DNA of 64,000 bases from Siphonodentalium dalli (Eukaryota; Mollusca; Scaphopoda; Gadilida; Siphonodentaliidae). The notes below the pieces were generated by a model that saw only the letters and a program-made list of their open reading frames with translations, was not told the origin of the DNA and searched no databases. The translations under genes and the position numbers were made by a program. Of this stretch, positions 63,816 through 64,000 are shown in pieces. How positions within the stretch are numbered: the first letter of the stretch is position 1; every line of letters begins with the position of its first letter. The stretch lies in assembly GCA_032622095.1 (NCBI GenBank), contig CP136068.1, positions 151,739,151 through 151,803,150 on the forward strand, given 5' to 3'.

Positions 63816-64000
63816 TAGTGTCCGATAGTACACAAGATAGTAAACATGTAGTTATAGTTTGATGTGTTCTCGGATCTATGATACACTTCCAATCCCCAGT
63901 GGCTGTATACTGCTATGGTTAAATGCATGATTAAGTACAATACGTCGAAGATATAAATAATATAGTATAAGAACATACAAGCATTATTAACAAGATCTTA

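Overview
This is a eukaryotic (animal) genomic window: AT-rich, with introns of kilobases, no operon-like packing, and saturated with transposon-derived repeats. A tRNA-derived SINE with an AATC-repeat tail (about 9810-10017), GT-AG introns and a class B1 GPCR with the exon layout typical of animals fit an invertebrate, probably a lophotrochozoan such as a mollusc. The species is inference; nothing here is decisive.

One real gene can be reconstructed. On the minus strand from 37943 down to 7927, ten exons joined by GT-AG introns encode the 3' part of a secretin-family (class B1) receptor: the end of the hormone-receptor ectodomain, all seven membrane segments, helix 8 and a 104-residue cytoplasmic tail with stop. 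All nine junctions keep reading frame (about 418 codons). Exon lengths of 61, 70 and 42 bp match, as I recall the family, its conserved small exons. The signal peptide and first half of the ectodomain were not found, so the gene runs off the right side of the window or starts in an unrecognised exon; the intron upstream of 37943 would then exceed 26 kb. The TM1 exon region is tandemly triplicated (29614-29875), and an 11-bp minisatellite of about 19 units ends at the TM4 splice acceptor.

The rest is introns and upstream DNA packed with non-autonomous DNA transposons. Three families with different ends (A: TGACCCGCC ends, 5-bp target duplication; C: CCCTTTACCC ends, TTAA; D: CCCTTCCATG ends, TTAA-like) all carry pairs of the same near-perfect 69-bp hairpin, about 24 copies here. 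Others are a hAT-type element with a clean 8-bp duplication (18270-19457), TA-flanked elements (26693-27481, 58275-59063, and a nest at 30960-35885), a Mutator-like element with 10-bp duplication (56978-58145), large foldbacks (3451-4666, 6939-7751, 28826-29600), a GC-rich palindromic family (19871, 50779) and LINE 3' tails.

Region by region: 1-7900 repeats and foldbacks; 7927-37943 the receptor gene with repeat-filled introns, including a three-level nested transposon at 30574-35950 that contains zinc-finger remnants; 38-54 kb dispersed repeats with no recognised gene; 54.1-60.4 kb a tandem segmental duplication whose two copies carry different insertions and so give empty sites for each other; 60.4-64 kb weak repeats and a 31-bp tandem array.
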